Part shown: in pieces, positions 1-12,426 of the stretch
How the letters are laid out: each line of letters opens with the position of its first letter
Numbering within the stretch: the stretch's first letter is position 1
Origin: Linyphia triangularis
Lineage: Eukaryota > Arthropoda > Arachnida > Araneae > Linyphiidae
Assembly (NCBI GenBank): GCA_963978545.1
Contig: OZ021727.1
Coordinates: 49,637,385 to 49,701,384 of the forward strand
Reading direction: 5' to 3'
DNA length: 64,000 nt
Notes under the pieces: generated by a model
The model's input: only the letters and a program-made list of their open reading frames with translations
The model's database searches: none
Told to the model about the DNA's origin: nothing
Translations under genes and position numbers: made by a program

Positions 1-1080
1 ATATATGTTATCAAATTGTTTTAACTGCATGAATAATTTTACTATAAACCTGTTACACTCATAGATCAGCAATTCAACATTGGCAAAAACGATGCATTTT
101 AAATTCGGCAATTTATTAAGTGTTCACGCCACATTTTAAATTATATCAATTATTCATTAGAGAAATAAAGGACACTATTTTCATTTTCTTTGTTTTTAGG
201 TTTTTGAATGTGGTATTACTTCGGTTTCAAGTACTTTTTATAAATATACGACACTACCTTAAAAAAGTATTATTTTATAATCTTTAAAAATTAGCTGTAG
301 CAAGAAGAAATTTTGATAAGTGTTTCTCCTAAACAGCATTATTTTTACCTTTTTAACATCTTGTATAAAATTTCGAAGCAAAAAGAATATAAGGTTTCAA
401 GGATGTAACCTTTATACTAGTTTGAAAAAAGGGTCCTAGTTCACAGTTTACACAAGATTTTTGTAACGTTTTCATGGCCGAACTTTCAACAAGGTCTACG
501 CTGTAAAAGGTGAGTAAACCTTTTCATAGCAAGCTTGTTACAAAGGTACACTGTATAACTGCCATTCTAGAATCCAACTTTGTACAGGATTGCCCTCGTA
601 ATGTAATTAAAAAAAAACTTGTTTTGGAGAATCACCCTGCAACTTTTTCACTGTAAGTGTAATGAAAAGGTTTTCGTAAGCTAGCAAGTAATCTAGGTAG
701 TAAATAAAAAAAAAAGACAGTGTCCAATTCCTCAGGCGTGCAATATTCAATCACACAGTAGGTTTTTTCATCAACATAACACCATTTCAATACCTAATAC
801 TTGTTCAAAAATTACAAATCTTCACTACATATTCATCACTACAAAACTTTTACAATGTTGTTGAATAACAACCAAAAAATAAATAAATTTTAATAAATAT
901 TTTCCATCTACAACTTATATCATCCCTACTTTTATGCATCCGTGACTGCAAAAACATAAAAATTTCAATTAATGGATTTCCTTATATTTTAAAAAGATTG
1001 ATTAAATTTTAACAACCCACTTTAAGTAAGATAAACTCAATGTAAGGAAACCCAAACTTAATTCTAACACATTTTAAGCG
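1..1080. other. AT-rich gene-free stretch
   Basis: Low-complexity AT-rich DNA with short A and T runs. Reading both strands I see no open frame with plausible protein composition, no inverted repeat and no recognisable repeat family. Confidence 0.6.
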
Positions 1081-1500
1081 CCCTCCTCTACACCCTCTAA
1101 CGACACACCCGATACTTACTAATGACCACTTTCAGTGTCACTTCACCAATCTCCATCCTATCACATAACCACCTACACTTTCATCATTTTAAAATCACAG
1201 CTTCTACAGTATCTCAAGTCTTTTTACCGCACTACTTCCAAGCAACAAATCGCTCGCTAATGGCAGCACGCAGGTTATCAGGCAAAGGGTCTCAACGATC
1301 GTAGTAGTAAGTTATGGTCGATACATCATTAGCTTAATATGGGGGAGAGTATAAATCCCCTAAATCCCGGTACCATGTTCTGATTGGACGTTTACTTGCT
1401 CCTCTCGATTAATTTTCCGGGAGGACTATTGCAAACAATTACAGGCTAATGATGAAGAATTTTTCGGAACAACATTTCTGGGCTACTGGAATATAGTATA
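1081..1500. promoter_or_regulatory. GC-richer island, possible regulatory element
   Basis: Composition changes here from AT-rich filler to mixed, CpG-containing sequence. It includes a C-rich start (about 1081-1110), a TAAT-bearing stretch and a CCGGGAGGA block near 1419. A 60-codon plus-strand frame (1122-1304) lacks any domain signature and has no convincing splice sites. The island could be a conserved non-coding element or an exon remnant. The call rests only on composition and motif density. Confidence 0.2.
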
Positions 1501-4500
1501 AGGAAAAGGGTGTTGGGTATCTTGAGTACAAGGTGACCATGATTAAATTGATTCTGCTTAGTATCTTCTACAGTTTATCATAATAAATATATCGTCTACT
1601 ATAATAAATATATTTTTATATACATGCTATTTTAACCATTGAAGAATGATATCAGGAGAAAATATTAACATTAGATTAATCTTGATGAGAATTTATGCAT
1701 TTAAATCTTTCGTGGACTCTACGGGTTGAACCTTATTGTGAAACTTGGAAATAAAGTCTTAGACCAAACAAGAAAACAACCATCTAAAGTTTTGTCTATT
1801 TGTCATATAGTTGTGCTATAAACACCTTTTTGAGCAATTTTAAACTTTAATATTAATTTTTACAAATTACATCTATAATTGTTGTGCTACAAGCATCGTT
1901 TACGAACTTTTAAACAACTTCATTGTTTTATTTAATTTTAATTTATAAACAAATTTCCTCATACTCTCAGTAGTGCATAAACTTTATGAAGATCAATTAT
2001 ATTTTACATGCTCTAACTTCTAGAAATAGGCTTAGTTTCTTTAAAGGCAATCATTATACAGGAGAAATATGGATAATTCAAAGTGTGTTATTATACTAAC
2101 ATATTGGTCTAGTTATACGCTAAGATTTCGTTTTTGGCTTAGAATGAAGATTTGTTATAAATAAAATCATTAAGCTATTAGAAAGGTTATTGCAATCATG
2201 TAATTTATAGCACTAATCTTTTAAACATATGTTATGTCAGTTGTTCAAAAATGATGTCGTACAATGCTACAATTTGTTCCTACGACCCAGTAATATCCCT
2301 ACAATGCTAAATTCATGCAATGTGCTGAATGATATTCTCCATAAAATTAAAAAATTGAATCTCCTAGATTAAAAATATCTGCGACTTAATAACTAAAATT
2401 TGTTTTAGAAGTATGTAAATTCTCCAAAATTAATTGAAAAAGAATTAATAAAAATACTCAAATACATATGGGATTCACATAGCAATACGCTATCTTATAT
2501 TTTTGTTTTCTTTTGAATAAAAGTTAATTCAAGATTTTTTGTCAACGATAAAATATTTTTTGAAATAATAGCGAACAAGAAAGTTGGATTATTTACTTAG
2601 CAACACTCTAGTACTTACATAGTTACGCTGAGTATCACTCTAAAAAAGTTATAAATGAATATCAATGACACGGGGATCTAAACTTTTAATATGAATGAAA
2701 CTTTGTTTCAAATAATTAAATACATGAGTGAGGTAAAATGGAATTCTGGAATAGAACCCGTATTCCGTTTCTTTTCTGAGAAGAATTATTCTATCATTTA
2801 CACAAAAATTTATTCACTTTAAATTTCATTAACTTTAACTTCTGAAATTGAGACAATAACCATCCCAACTCTACTGGATTGTTTCAAATCTATTCTCCAC
2901 ATGTACTCAAATTCTACCGTATACACCCTAAGGAAACAATTCTATTTAGATTACAAAATAAATACCAAGAGAGGCTTCTTGAAGTTTTGCCAGGAATCCC
3001 TCTGGAGCAGTGCAGTAAAAAAAGAAGTCTAGATTCGTTCAGGATTTTCGTGGAAGCTTAATTGCGGCTAAACCATCCAGGATATACTCGTAAAGCAGTT
3101 GTTTTTGTGTTACTTTTTTCAAATACAAGGAAACCTTGATAGTACGGAGTTTATAATTACGAATTGCTCCTTTTTTTTTTTTTTTTTTTTTTTTTCAAAC
3201 TGTTTTGTTATTTCTTTTTAAAGAGTCATGATTTTTTTTCTTGTTTTCTTTGAGTGCAAGAAGAAAAACCTCTGATTTGACTGTAAGACATCATACCGTG
3301 TAGGTTCAAGCGAAGAAGATGAAAAAAAATTATTTTGAGTGTATTTATTCGATTGAAGTTCCTTTTATTTGATCAATTTAAGAGGATAAAAAAAACCTTG
3401 AAACTTGGATAAATAATTTCACAATGTATCATTTCTAGCTATGCATGTGGTTGAATGGAAACGTTTTTAAGTTTTTAATTTATAAACAAATAGTCTTTAT
3501 GATGCAATTTTTCTGAGTAATTTAGGGACTACTTACACATTTTTAATTTCTTCTTTTTAGCTTTATAAACAAAACAAATTAACGTGTTCTTGTTTCAAGG
3601 TATACCTATATATACAATTGTGCAATATGTATCTTTATTTAATATAATATTTTTAATTATCTATGTATAAATACCAAAAAAAGCAGGGAATTTTAAAATC
3701 ATTCTATATTATGAAATAATCCATATTTTTTAATTGATTTTTATGGTGCACAACGGTAACTACAATGCACAACGGTACTTAAAACAAATGAATTTAAAAG
3801 TATGTGAATTAATCAGTTATAATTATTATTATTAGGAAACTATTATGTATGTCTTAAACTCAAGGTTAAAATTTATTTTCCAATATGCAAATGAATTTTT
3901 GGTATGCATTCTACTTCAAGTTCTAGTGATAAATCAATTTTTGGGATGCATTTCACTGCAAGTTCACATAAAATAATTACGTGCAACAGACATGCCAACA
4001 TTAAAAACAAATTTACAACTTTTACAATACTATCAGAAAATTCAATTTTATTACTTTTCATATAAAAAATACTTTTCAAAAACAAAAAAATCTTAAATGA
4101 AGTAATCAAATATTTATACTTTATTCCTTCTCTTGAAATGACTGATATTCTTTATGTTGTAATAGCATTTCAGTTGCATTCCCCCCCCCCCCTTCTTTTT
4201 CTCAGGAATGAGTATTCATAAAACTGCAACCATTTCCTTTAATTTCGAAATCGAATCCAACGATATCAAAGTATTTTTTCAAATTGCTTTTGTTTTGTGT
4301 TGACAAAGGTAATTTGATATCTTGAGCATACGGCACATATCAAATGTTTCACCTGGTTGTTGAAGAGAAAATAAATCAACACACTAATATAAAAATGAAT
4401 TCCTCGAGTATAAATAAAAACTCTTCTTTGCATTATTTTTACGTATCTAAATGCCTGTCATTTTGGGCAATTTAATTCATCTTCTTTTATATTTTTAACA

Positions 4501-7500
4501 TTTTGACTTCAAAAGGTTTGATTTGGTGAATCTTAGATAATTCATTTAAAAATGTTTCTTAAGTGCATTACACTGCTAAGATGATCATATACCATTTTAA
4601 ACTACACATTTACTGATCCTACTTCTTTAAATGCCTCCGTTTGTACGTTAAGGATTTTCAAAGTGTTTTTTAACATGATCACAGGGTAATTAATTATCAT
4701 AGTGTGACAGTATGTGGATCAACTTATCAAATTATAATTGTTTTGCAAGAGAAGTTACTTTAAAACAAGCGCAGGAGAGATACGCATTTTATAATTCTTA
4801 TGGTGATAGACGTTCTATTTTTTTTTTCTAATTAATTCATATTATTTGAGATTATTTGTTGGCCAATCAACTTCATTTTTTTTTCTTTTCTTTTTTTTTT
4901 TTTTCAAAACTATACCTTGTACATTTTAAGTTCAGTCATAATACAGTGATACAAAAAGGTATTAATGGAGTTTATTTCTTTTGTTATTAGCGATAGGACA
5001 TCTCTGTAAATTGTTAAAATGCTCAAAATAAGACAAAAAATCATAAAATAACGTTATATTCATGCGTAATTTATTTATAAAAATTTATTAATTTAATTTT
5101 TATCCAGCTCCTACAAGAAAAAATAAGGTTTATTACAAGAATTTTCTTATGTTCAAGTCATGCTAACTGAATATATTAACACTCTATTTACAAAATTAAT
5201 CAAATTGTAGAAATTTTCGAATATGCATTGGTTTTGGTTAATTTTAAAGATGTAGGAGAGGAAGGGTCTTTGCTTTAATGTGATATTAATAGAAGTTAAC
5301 CTTTTATCCCATCAAGAACCATATAAAAATTAAAATTCTTAGATTTTTTTTTAATAAATTACAAATAAAATAATTTTTTCTTTTGTGATTACATATCCTA
5401 TTTTGTGCACTTTTACATTTAAGCCCTACCCTAAAATCAAAAGACATAAACCCCATTAAAACCTTTGTTGTAGTCTCTAGAGACAATTGCTTTATTGATG
5501 AAGCATATTTCGTATTGATTTATGTTCTCTAACATACTCTTCTTAATAGTATCTCAAAAAAAGACTTTGATATTGTTACTCAGAATTCCTAATAACTCTC
5601 ACCTAGATAGAGCTACGGAAAAAATACCAAAATAAGGATATAAATAGCATATTAATCATCATTATAGACTTTTCAAACTAAAAAGCTTTAAAAAAGTCAA
5701 AAAACATTCTAAAAAAACAATAAAGAGAAATACAAAGAAAGGAAGCGGTTGAACCGAAAAAAAAATCAAATATTACAAAATATATTAAAACTAAAAAAAG
5801 AATGAAATCAGTGAAGAAATTTTCTTTTAAAAATGAAAAAGACAGTTCAAAATGAATACGACATTTTTGTTTTTAAAAATAATATATAAATTTTTATGTT
5901 GAATGTAGAATCATACGTTTTTACAGGTTTTTTTTATGAATGAATACTTAGGTGAAAGATTTTACCTAAGAAAAGAAAAAAGATTTTACCAAGTTTCACG
6001 AACATTTTTTACTCAAGTCGAGAATTTTTCTTTCTTTTCCAGAAAAATTAATATAAACTGATGTTTTTTTTTCCTTTTTATACTACGTTATATACTTCAA
6101 AATTGAAAAGCATTGAATACTTAAATAGAACAACCACACAAACATTAAAAAGTATGTGTTGTTAATACTTTAAGTAATATACACACGGTACAAAAATATC
6201 CCAGTAATAATAATAAATTTTTCATTTGTTCACAAACTAAAAATTATATTTTCTACAAAGGAAACTTTACTTCGAATAGAGTCTTATTTTATAAGATTCA
6301 ATCAGTTTTTATTGAAAGAAGGTGAATTATGAATCATAAATTCTCATTACCTTGTAAGCTAGATAACTGTATTGGGACATTATTAATTCAAGCAAAGAAT
6401 TTATTTTAAAAAGAAACCAACCTAATTATAAAAATTGACGGAATAAAAGAAAAAAGGTTAAATTAGTAAACCTACTGCAAGCATATCTTTTTGATAAGAA
6501 AGGTTTATGGAATTTTGTATTTACAATGTAATTTAAATCAAAGAAATTGCCAAAAATTCAAGATTGAAAACTTGGAAAATCTAAGAAATTGTCTATAAGA
6601 CATTTCCTCAAGAGAACACTTTATTAATTTAAATTATGTTTAGAAGCAAATACAATGATACTATCTAAAAGTTCTATTGTTAGTGAATTAATTAAAAAAT
6701 ACTTAATATTTGCTTTTGAAAGTTTTAAATCATTTGGGTTTTAATTACTATCAATGTATAAAACGCTTTGTTACTTCATTCCATACTAAAACCTGTGAAA
6801 TAAAAAATAAAAAAGTTTGCTTAAACCACGCTTCATTTACCTCCAATCCTACAAAATCAACCAACCAACAAGAGATACAAAGCAATACAGATAAAAAAAA
6901 AAAATTGCCTCCTTACGTTCGAAAAAGAAAAACAATTTTCGCCGGAGAACAATATCTCGGAAGCTCAAGAGTATCGTAAAACAAGGACTGATGCTTGAAT
7001 CCAACATTAAGGGAAACAAATTTGACCTCAGAGAAACTAAATGGGATTAAGGAAGGGGTGGAAGGGAGATACACAAATACCTGTATGAAAAAATGGGGAT
7101 GCAGGAAATAAAAAAAAAGTTTATGAACGCCGTGTAGAGAGGTTGTTGTGTGAAAGTTCAAAAAGTGTTGATTAAATTTTTGAGTTGTTACCGGAATTCT
7201 GTCGCAGAGCAGCTACAAATAATTTAATGTTTTTTCATAGAAGCATTATCCTTTATTCATGAATGACATTTGGTGCATATTTGGAATAGCAAATATTTAA
7301 ATTTAATTTGTACTTTTGGGATAGGTAAATAGCCATGGAGGAAGGCGCATTTGACATACACTCCCCCACATAACTCTACTCAGAACATGCTGAAACCGTA
7401 CGGTAAATAATGAACTTATTCAATTGTAACTGGACATTTTATTTCAAATATTTAATGTATGTGCTAAATTTAACTTCACTATTAAGATATTATTCTCTTT

Positions 7501-8712
7501 GGCCACCATGCACAAAGCCGGACTAAATATAATAAGCCAAAGTCGGCAATAAAAGATGCTTAATATGGAAATTCGTTGTAGTTAAGATTGTATAAATTAA
7601 CATAGTCATCTACATAAATAGTGAAAGTAGAAGAAATATTTTTAAGTACGAAAAATCCTCCAAATTGTTGATGTTTATAAATCCTACTAAGAGCAGTTGT
7701 GAGCTAATGACCTACCAAACTTGAAGCCGGCATGCAGTTTTAGCTATTTTTCTTTAAAAGTTGTTTTTTGCTGATTTCTAAGTTTATGTGAACTGCATGT
7801 CAGTATTAATTGCTCAATAGTTTGGGGGGAAATTAATATTTAACGCAATTAGAAATTTATTGATAAAATAAAGAATTACCTATGTATGAAATAAAATCTA
7901 GATTTTATATTAAAAAAAAAGGAAACCATATGCTTGAGAATTTCGCATGTTTAAAATTGCTCAAAAGTTGAAAAGATCAAAAAATAAAGTATTTTTTTCT
8001 TTTCTTTAAACATGACATTTTTGACGTAAATAGTGGTTATATAAAAATTCGGTTGAATTGAAAATTTGTGCACGAGCAACACCAAAGCTATACTAGTCCT
8101 TAACATCGTTAGATGGACAATAGAGAGTTGTCCAAGAAATACCTAAACGGAGCCACAAGTTACAGTTATTTTCCTTTTAAAAACTTTCCAGAAAGCATTT
8201 TTCTTTCTAGATAGTTTTTTAAAGATAAATTAAGGTTTTCAGGGTAACTTTACTCTAAACATATATACCCTGAAAATGCATCTAAAGCAACCCGGCAAAC
8301 GGTGAGATATTATTGAGTCAGAATCACTGGTATGTCTTCTCTAAAAACTAAATTCGGAGCGAACTTGGGACATTCCCCATTTTGCATTTCGACTGTAAAT
8401 GCAGCATAAACTGTTCATATGTGTTACTTTAAATGTAGAAAATAGTAAAGTAGCATAGAAAATATTATTATAAAATAGTTTTATTACTAATTAACAAAAT
8501 AAAAAAGCGAAAACATATTATAACATTTAAACTTTCTTGACATGAATTTTATTCTAGTTAAATTATACATTTTATTTTATACACTTACATTTTATCTTGC
8601 ACACTTTTTATATAATACTCCAGTATCAAAGTACATACTGCAGTTTTAACTTGTACAAATATCTAAAAAAATAACATTTTATTTTTCCATCTTACAAACA
8701 AATATTCTCAAA
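1501..8712. other. long gene-free AT-rich stretch
   Basis: About 7.2 kb with no gene I can support. It contains a 25-base T run (3171-3195), a 12-base C run (4181-4192) and several shorter A/T runs. Around 6830-7400 complexity rises, with an island of mixed composition and broken frames on both strands. Nothing in it matches a family I know. Confidence 0.55.
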
Positions 8713-8720
8713 GTTCTAAT
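8713..8720. repeat. target-site duplication, left copy (hAT element 1)
   Basis: GTTCTAAT lies immediately before the left terminus of the element and again at 10981-10988 immediately after the right terminus. Eight base pairs is the diagnostic duplication length of the hAT superfamily. Confidence 0.9.
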
Positions 8721-8730
8721 TAGGGATGGA

Positions 8731-8870
8731 ACGGATATCCGGCAAATATCCGATATCCGGCATATCTGGCTGATTTTTCAATATCCGAAACCCCGTCGGA
8801 TATCCGATTTGAAATACCGGACATCCGATAATTTCATTCGGATATCCTGCTATATATCCGGCCACCAGGT
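8731..8870. repeat. left subterminal ATCCGG repeat cluster of hAT 1
   Basis: About 140 bp carrying many copies, in both orientations, of ATCCGG or GGATATCC, themselves partly palindromic. Such clusters next to hAT ends are usually transposase-binding repeats. That role is inferred from position and from the matching cluster at the right end. Confidence 0.75.
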
Positions 8871-9551
8871 ATCCACAAGAAATAATTTTTTGCAAAAAAT
8901 AATGATCTTTTTCGGACAAAGGGGACACCGCATCCTACACTTTTTTTTCTTAATTTTTTTTTGCTTGGACATAAATTGCAGTCAAGTTAGAAAACGAAAA
9001 AGTTCCTTCGTGAGAACTATGCTTTCGCTGTATTATTGGCGCCAATTTGATAAGCATAAACCATTCCTCCAATATTTTTCCATACACATCCTTCATACGT
9101 GTTTTGCAATAGGTTCTTTTCATTTTCAAGTTTATGATCTGATTAATTCCAGATGTTATATTTGAATGCTTCTCCGTAAAACACGAACCGAAAACTAATA
9201 AATAGTACTTTTTTTCCATAACATAAGTCTTCCCACTTCCTCCTTTTTTTCTGACATTTGCTAGCGAGTAAAAAGCAATAAATAGCCAAGCACTTCTCAA
9301 AGTTTTTTTTTTTTTTTTTTTTTCGATCGACGATAATACCCTACCCATTTTTATGCTGTGAATGGTATGGTCTAATTTCTGATTTTTCATTGGCAGAAGT
9401 TGAAAGCTGGTATATTTTTTCTGACATAAAATGAAGTATTGTCATTTTTAGGTCTTTAACGCAGCGCCACAATGTGGAATTATATTTAGCTCTCTAGAAT
9501 GTCTTGAATCATAGTTTTCTCCAATTACAATCCAATTTATAATTTTTAATA

Positions 9552-10500
9552 ATGGCTCATTTAAAATCACCCATTTGGAAGTATTTTAAAATTAATGGAA
9601 AGGACGAAAGCAAAGCCCTATGTGTTACTTGCTCCACAGAATCGCTTAAAAATATATTGTGCGCGGTAAAAGCCCAAAATCCTTTTCCACAAAATCCTTA
9701 TGGAACCATTTAATGAGTGTGCATAAGGAAATTCACCGAAGCTTAAATGACTCACTAAATGCATCAAATATTGATGAACAAAAAAAAAAAAAAACAATTC
9801 ATCAAAACAAGAAATGCACGCAGACAACATTGGAATCGACATTATTTGTACCAAAATTGTGGAGTTTAGATGATCCTAAAGCAAAAGCCTTAACCACAAA
9901 AATATGTAAGTACTAATTTTGTTTGTTTATATTAAATATATATTTTAAATATGGTATAACATAATGTTGATGAATTTTGGGTTCGAAATTTTTTAAGTTT
10001 ATATTTAAAGACGGAATATTCCGATAGATCCAATTTAAGTTAATTAGATCCAATTTAGTCCAAATTAAGTACGAGATTTCTTTAAATCCGTAATGTTTTA
10101 GGTGCATTACAAAAAAAAAAAAAAAATAGACTTCAATTTCATAAAATATTTAAAATAAATCTTTTGTTATTAATAAATGCATCCGGTATAATTTTCTAAT
10201 CATTTATCAATTATAAACAATGCATGAAGTAAATTGAAAGTAGCTATATTTTGCACTTCAACATGGTAAAAAATGTTTTTAATATAATTTTAGGTGAGTT
10301 AATGGCTCTTGATGCTGAACCATTCTCCATTGTGAATAGAGAAGGCTTTGGTCAGTTAATAAAGTACCTAACTCCTCGTTATCCGCTTCCAAGTAGAAAT
10401 TATTTTCGTGATAAAGCCCTGCCAGAACTATATGAAAAACTAAAAGTATCAATATTACAAGATATAAAATCAGCAACAAAGATCTCTTTCACTCATCAAC
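9552..10500 (+). pseudogene. hAT transposase remnant (BED finger plus core start)
   Basis: A decayed hAT transposase gene. Exon 1 begins at ATG 9552 and encodes a BED-type zinc finger: an SPIWKYF start, a C-x2-C pair (LCVTC), then W-N-H-L-x3-H. The finger is split by a one-base frame change in an A run near 9648-9652, so its first half (9552-9650) and second half (about 9650-9905) lie in different frames. A clean GT donor (9906, GTAAGT) and an AG acceptor (10293) bound a 388-bp intron and restore phase. Exon 2 (from 10294) gives ELMALDAEPFSIV and PRYPLPSR, hallmarks of the hAT region after the BED domain. Coding similarity stops near 10500, so the catalytic core, the insertion domain and the hATC tail are absent. 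The family assignment is from recalled consensus; the frameshift and truncation are seen directly. Confidence 0.85.
9906..10293 (+). other. intron of the hAT 1 transposase remnant
   Basis: Begins GTAAGTAC and ends ATAATTTTAG. Removing it joins TGT (Cys) across the junction and keeps the exon 1 and exon 2 frames in register. The intron is AT-rich and contains an A run near 10110. Confidence 0.75.
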
Positions 10501-10520
10501 TTAAGTTTAAATATAAAAAA

Positions 10521-10780
10521 TTAACTCAGTGGCGCGACAGCCCGTGTGGACCAGGGCCTGCTGGGCCCAGCTCAGCTTTCTTGACTGTGGCATTTGTGTG
10601 TCACATAGCAGATGTTTCAGTCAGATGGTCATTCTGACGCCGAACCCCAGTGTTTAGATCCCAAGCATGCATGGTCCTCCTCAGTTTATTTCTTTCAGGT
10701 ATAAACAGCTAAGTCAACCTTGCCCAGTCCACGAATCAAACCATGGACCTGTGGCATTCAGTGCGGTGCGCTAACCACTA
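10521..10780 (-). mobile_element. tRNA-derived SINE inside hAT 1 (family B)
   Basis: On the minus strand the head reads TTAGTGGTTAGCGCACC (A-box-like), followed about 30 bases on by GGTTTGATTCG (B-box-like), then a non-tRNA body with a G/C-rich tail ending near GCGCCACTGAG. The GC content is well above the surrounding element. It differs from the SINE at 29.1 and 53.3 kb in body and tail, so it is a separate family. Exact ends and any target duplication are not clear. It lies just where transposase similarity stops. Confidence 0.6.
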
Positions 10781-10854
10781 ATTATAATTTACTTTATACT
10801 TCATATCATGACCATTTTTTTTCGTATAGCATATCGTTTAACTATCGTTTTTAG

Positions 10855-10970
10855 TATATAGGCCGAATATCCGGCCGGATATCCGGTGAAATCCGTTTCG
10901 GATATCCGTATCCGGTAGACATGGTACCCCGGATATCCGAAATCCGGTATCCGGCAAAACTCACATCCGT
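10855..10970. repeat. right subterminal ATCCGG repeat cluster of hAT 1
   Basis: Dense GGATATCC/ATCCGG copies mirroring the left cluster, immediately inside the right terminal inverted repeat. Confidence 0.75.
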
Positions 10971-10980
10971 TCCATCCCTA

Positions 10981-10988
10981 GTTCTAAT
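10981..10988. repeat. target-site duplication, right copy (hAT element 1)
   Basis: GTTCTAAT, identical to 8713-8720. Confidence 0.9.
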
Positions 10989-12426
10989 AGCTTAATTTGT
11001 TCTTCATTACAGTAAAGTGCAATTTAGTGAGATATTTTTAGCGTGAGTGGATCTTATGAACGCAACGATTCTAGTGCATATTTAAACATAGAATATTGGA
11101 AATTTATACAATAGAAAAAAGTACTAAAGCGAATAACGTTCTCCTTCCCTTTTTAAGATTTTAAAATATTAAGGCTTGCAAATAATTATGAATATTTAAA
11201 ATTAAATCGAAGAAAATTAATTTAGTTTCAATCTAATCGATATTTCCTATTCAAAATTGGTACAAATATATTTAAAAACGATGCATACATATAAAACTGT
11301 CACGAAAAGAGTCAAATATTTACATATAATGGATGGTTTATTTTTATGGAAAACAAATAAAAACTGGTGAAACTTATTAACCTCATATTATATAGACTCA
11401 AATTATAAATAGCATAAAACTAAAAAAATTTAAAATTAAACCATTAAATTTTAACGTATCTTTATTATAGTTATTTTATCTTAATTTTAAATCATTAAAT
11501 CTTTCACTTAATAAGTTACTTTACTTAAACTTTGTTTTATGTATGACTTTCTCAAACCATTTAAGAAACAATGAAAAGGGTATAAATATACGGTTTCTAT
11601 CTAAATACCAGTTCAAAAGACAGTTGAACACCACATTACTTTCATTTCAATGTAAAAACTTACCATATTTAAATATAATGAAACAGTTTTATTTTATGTA
11701 ATCACACACTCATATACTTTGAACTTTCAAATGCCTAATATTTATTCATTGAAATAAACTAAAAAAGAATGTCAAAGTTCCGAAGAATATCTTTTGTCAA
11801 ACATGCGAACTTAGATATTTTAATTAATATTTTTTTATTTGTAAGATATTTTTTAATTTCTGCTAACGATGTCCTCAATTATAATTTCTTTGTTTTCGTA
11901 CCTCAATGCTCCAAGGGCAAATACCCCCATTAGTCAAATTAGTACCGAGATGTTTAAGACAACTTTTTTAGCACTTTTCTTAATTCGCTCCGCTTTGTGG
12001 TCGTAATTAAGAAATTAGAAACAAAAGCCTCGTTAGATAAAATAATATAATTGCAAGTAGAATTCATTGGTAATAAAAAAGAAGTAACCATTGAAATAAA
12101 AATTATAATAATTAGTATCAACGGCTACACAACAAAGTCAACATACGCAGTCAGTGTAAATATCACCGCATCAGTCTTGTAAGTTTTTAAATAAAAATTA
12201 TAATTTTTATGAAGGACTTTCTCCTTATTTAAATTATTATTTTGGCATATCCAAAAAATAAAGCCCGTTTTAATGATATTTTAAGCAAGAAATTATGTGT
12301 TACTTATTTTTGATATCGCTAATAATAATATGTTATCTTACTATAAAAAGTTTTCCAAATATAAAGTGGGAGTTTCTTACTTTTACAATTTTTTTACTGA
12401 TTTAATCTCAGTATTTGTTTTATAAC
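10989..12426. other. AT-rich gene-free stretch
   Basis: No coding signal, repeat family or inverted structure recognised. Mostly A/T-rich text with a mildly mixed part near 11880-12020. Confidence 0.55.

Larger units (their letters stand above)
8721..10980 (+). mobile_element. hAT DNA transposon 1, decayed
   Basis: A 2260-bp element bounded by inverted ends: TAGGGATGGAACGGAT on the left, and its complement, with one mismatch near the inner edge, ending in CATCCCTA on the right. A perfect 8-bp target duplication (GTTCTAAT) flanks it. Both subterminal regions are packed with GGATATCC/ATCCGG motifs. Inside is a plus-strand transposase remnant with a BED zinc finger, one intron and the start of the hAT core, followed by a minus-strand SINE. 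The catalytic and C-terminal dimerisation parts are missing, so it cannot move on its own. The perfect duplication suggests the insertion itself is not very old. Confidence 0.9.

Noticed and set aside
8716..9390. Frames on both strands across the left part of hAT 1
   Set aside because: The 70-, 118- and 146-codon frames cover the subterminal repeats and untranslated leader of the element. The true coding frame starts at 9552.
9618..9854. 78-codon minus-strand frame opposite the BED finger
   Set aside because: It is the antisense of the transposase exon, with poly-Phe from the A run.
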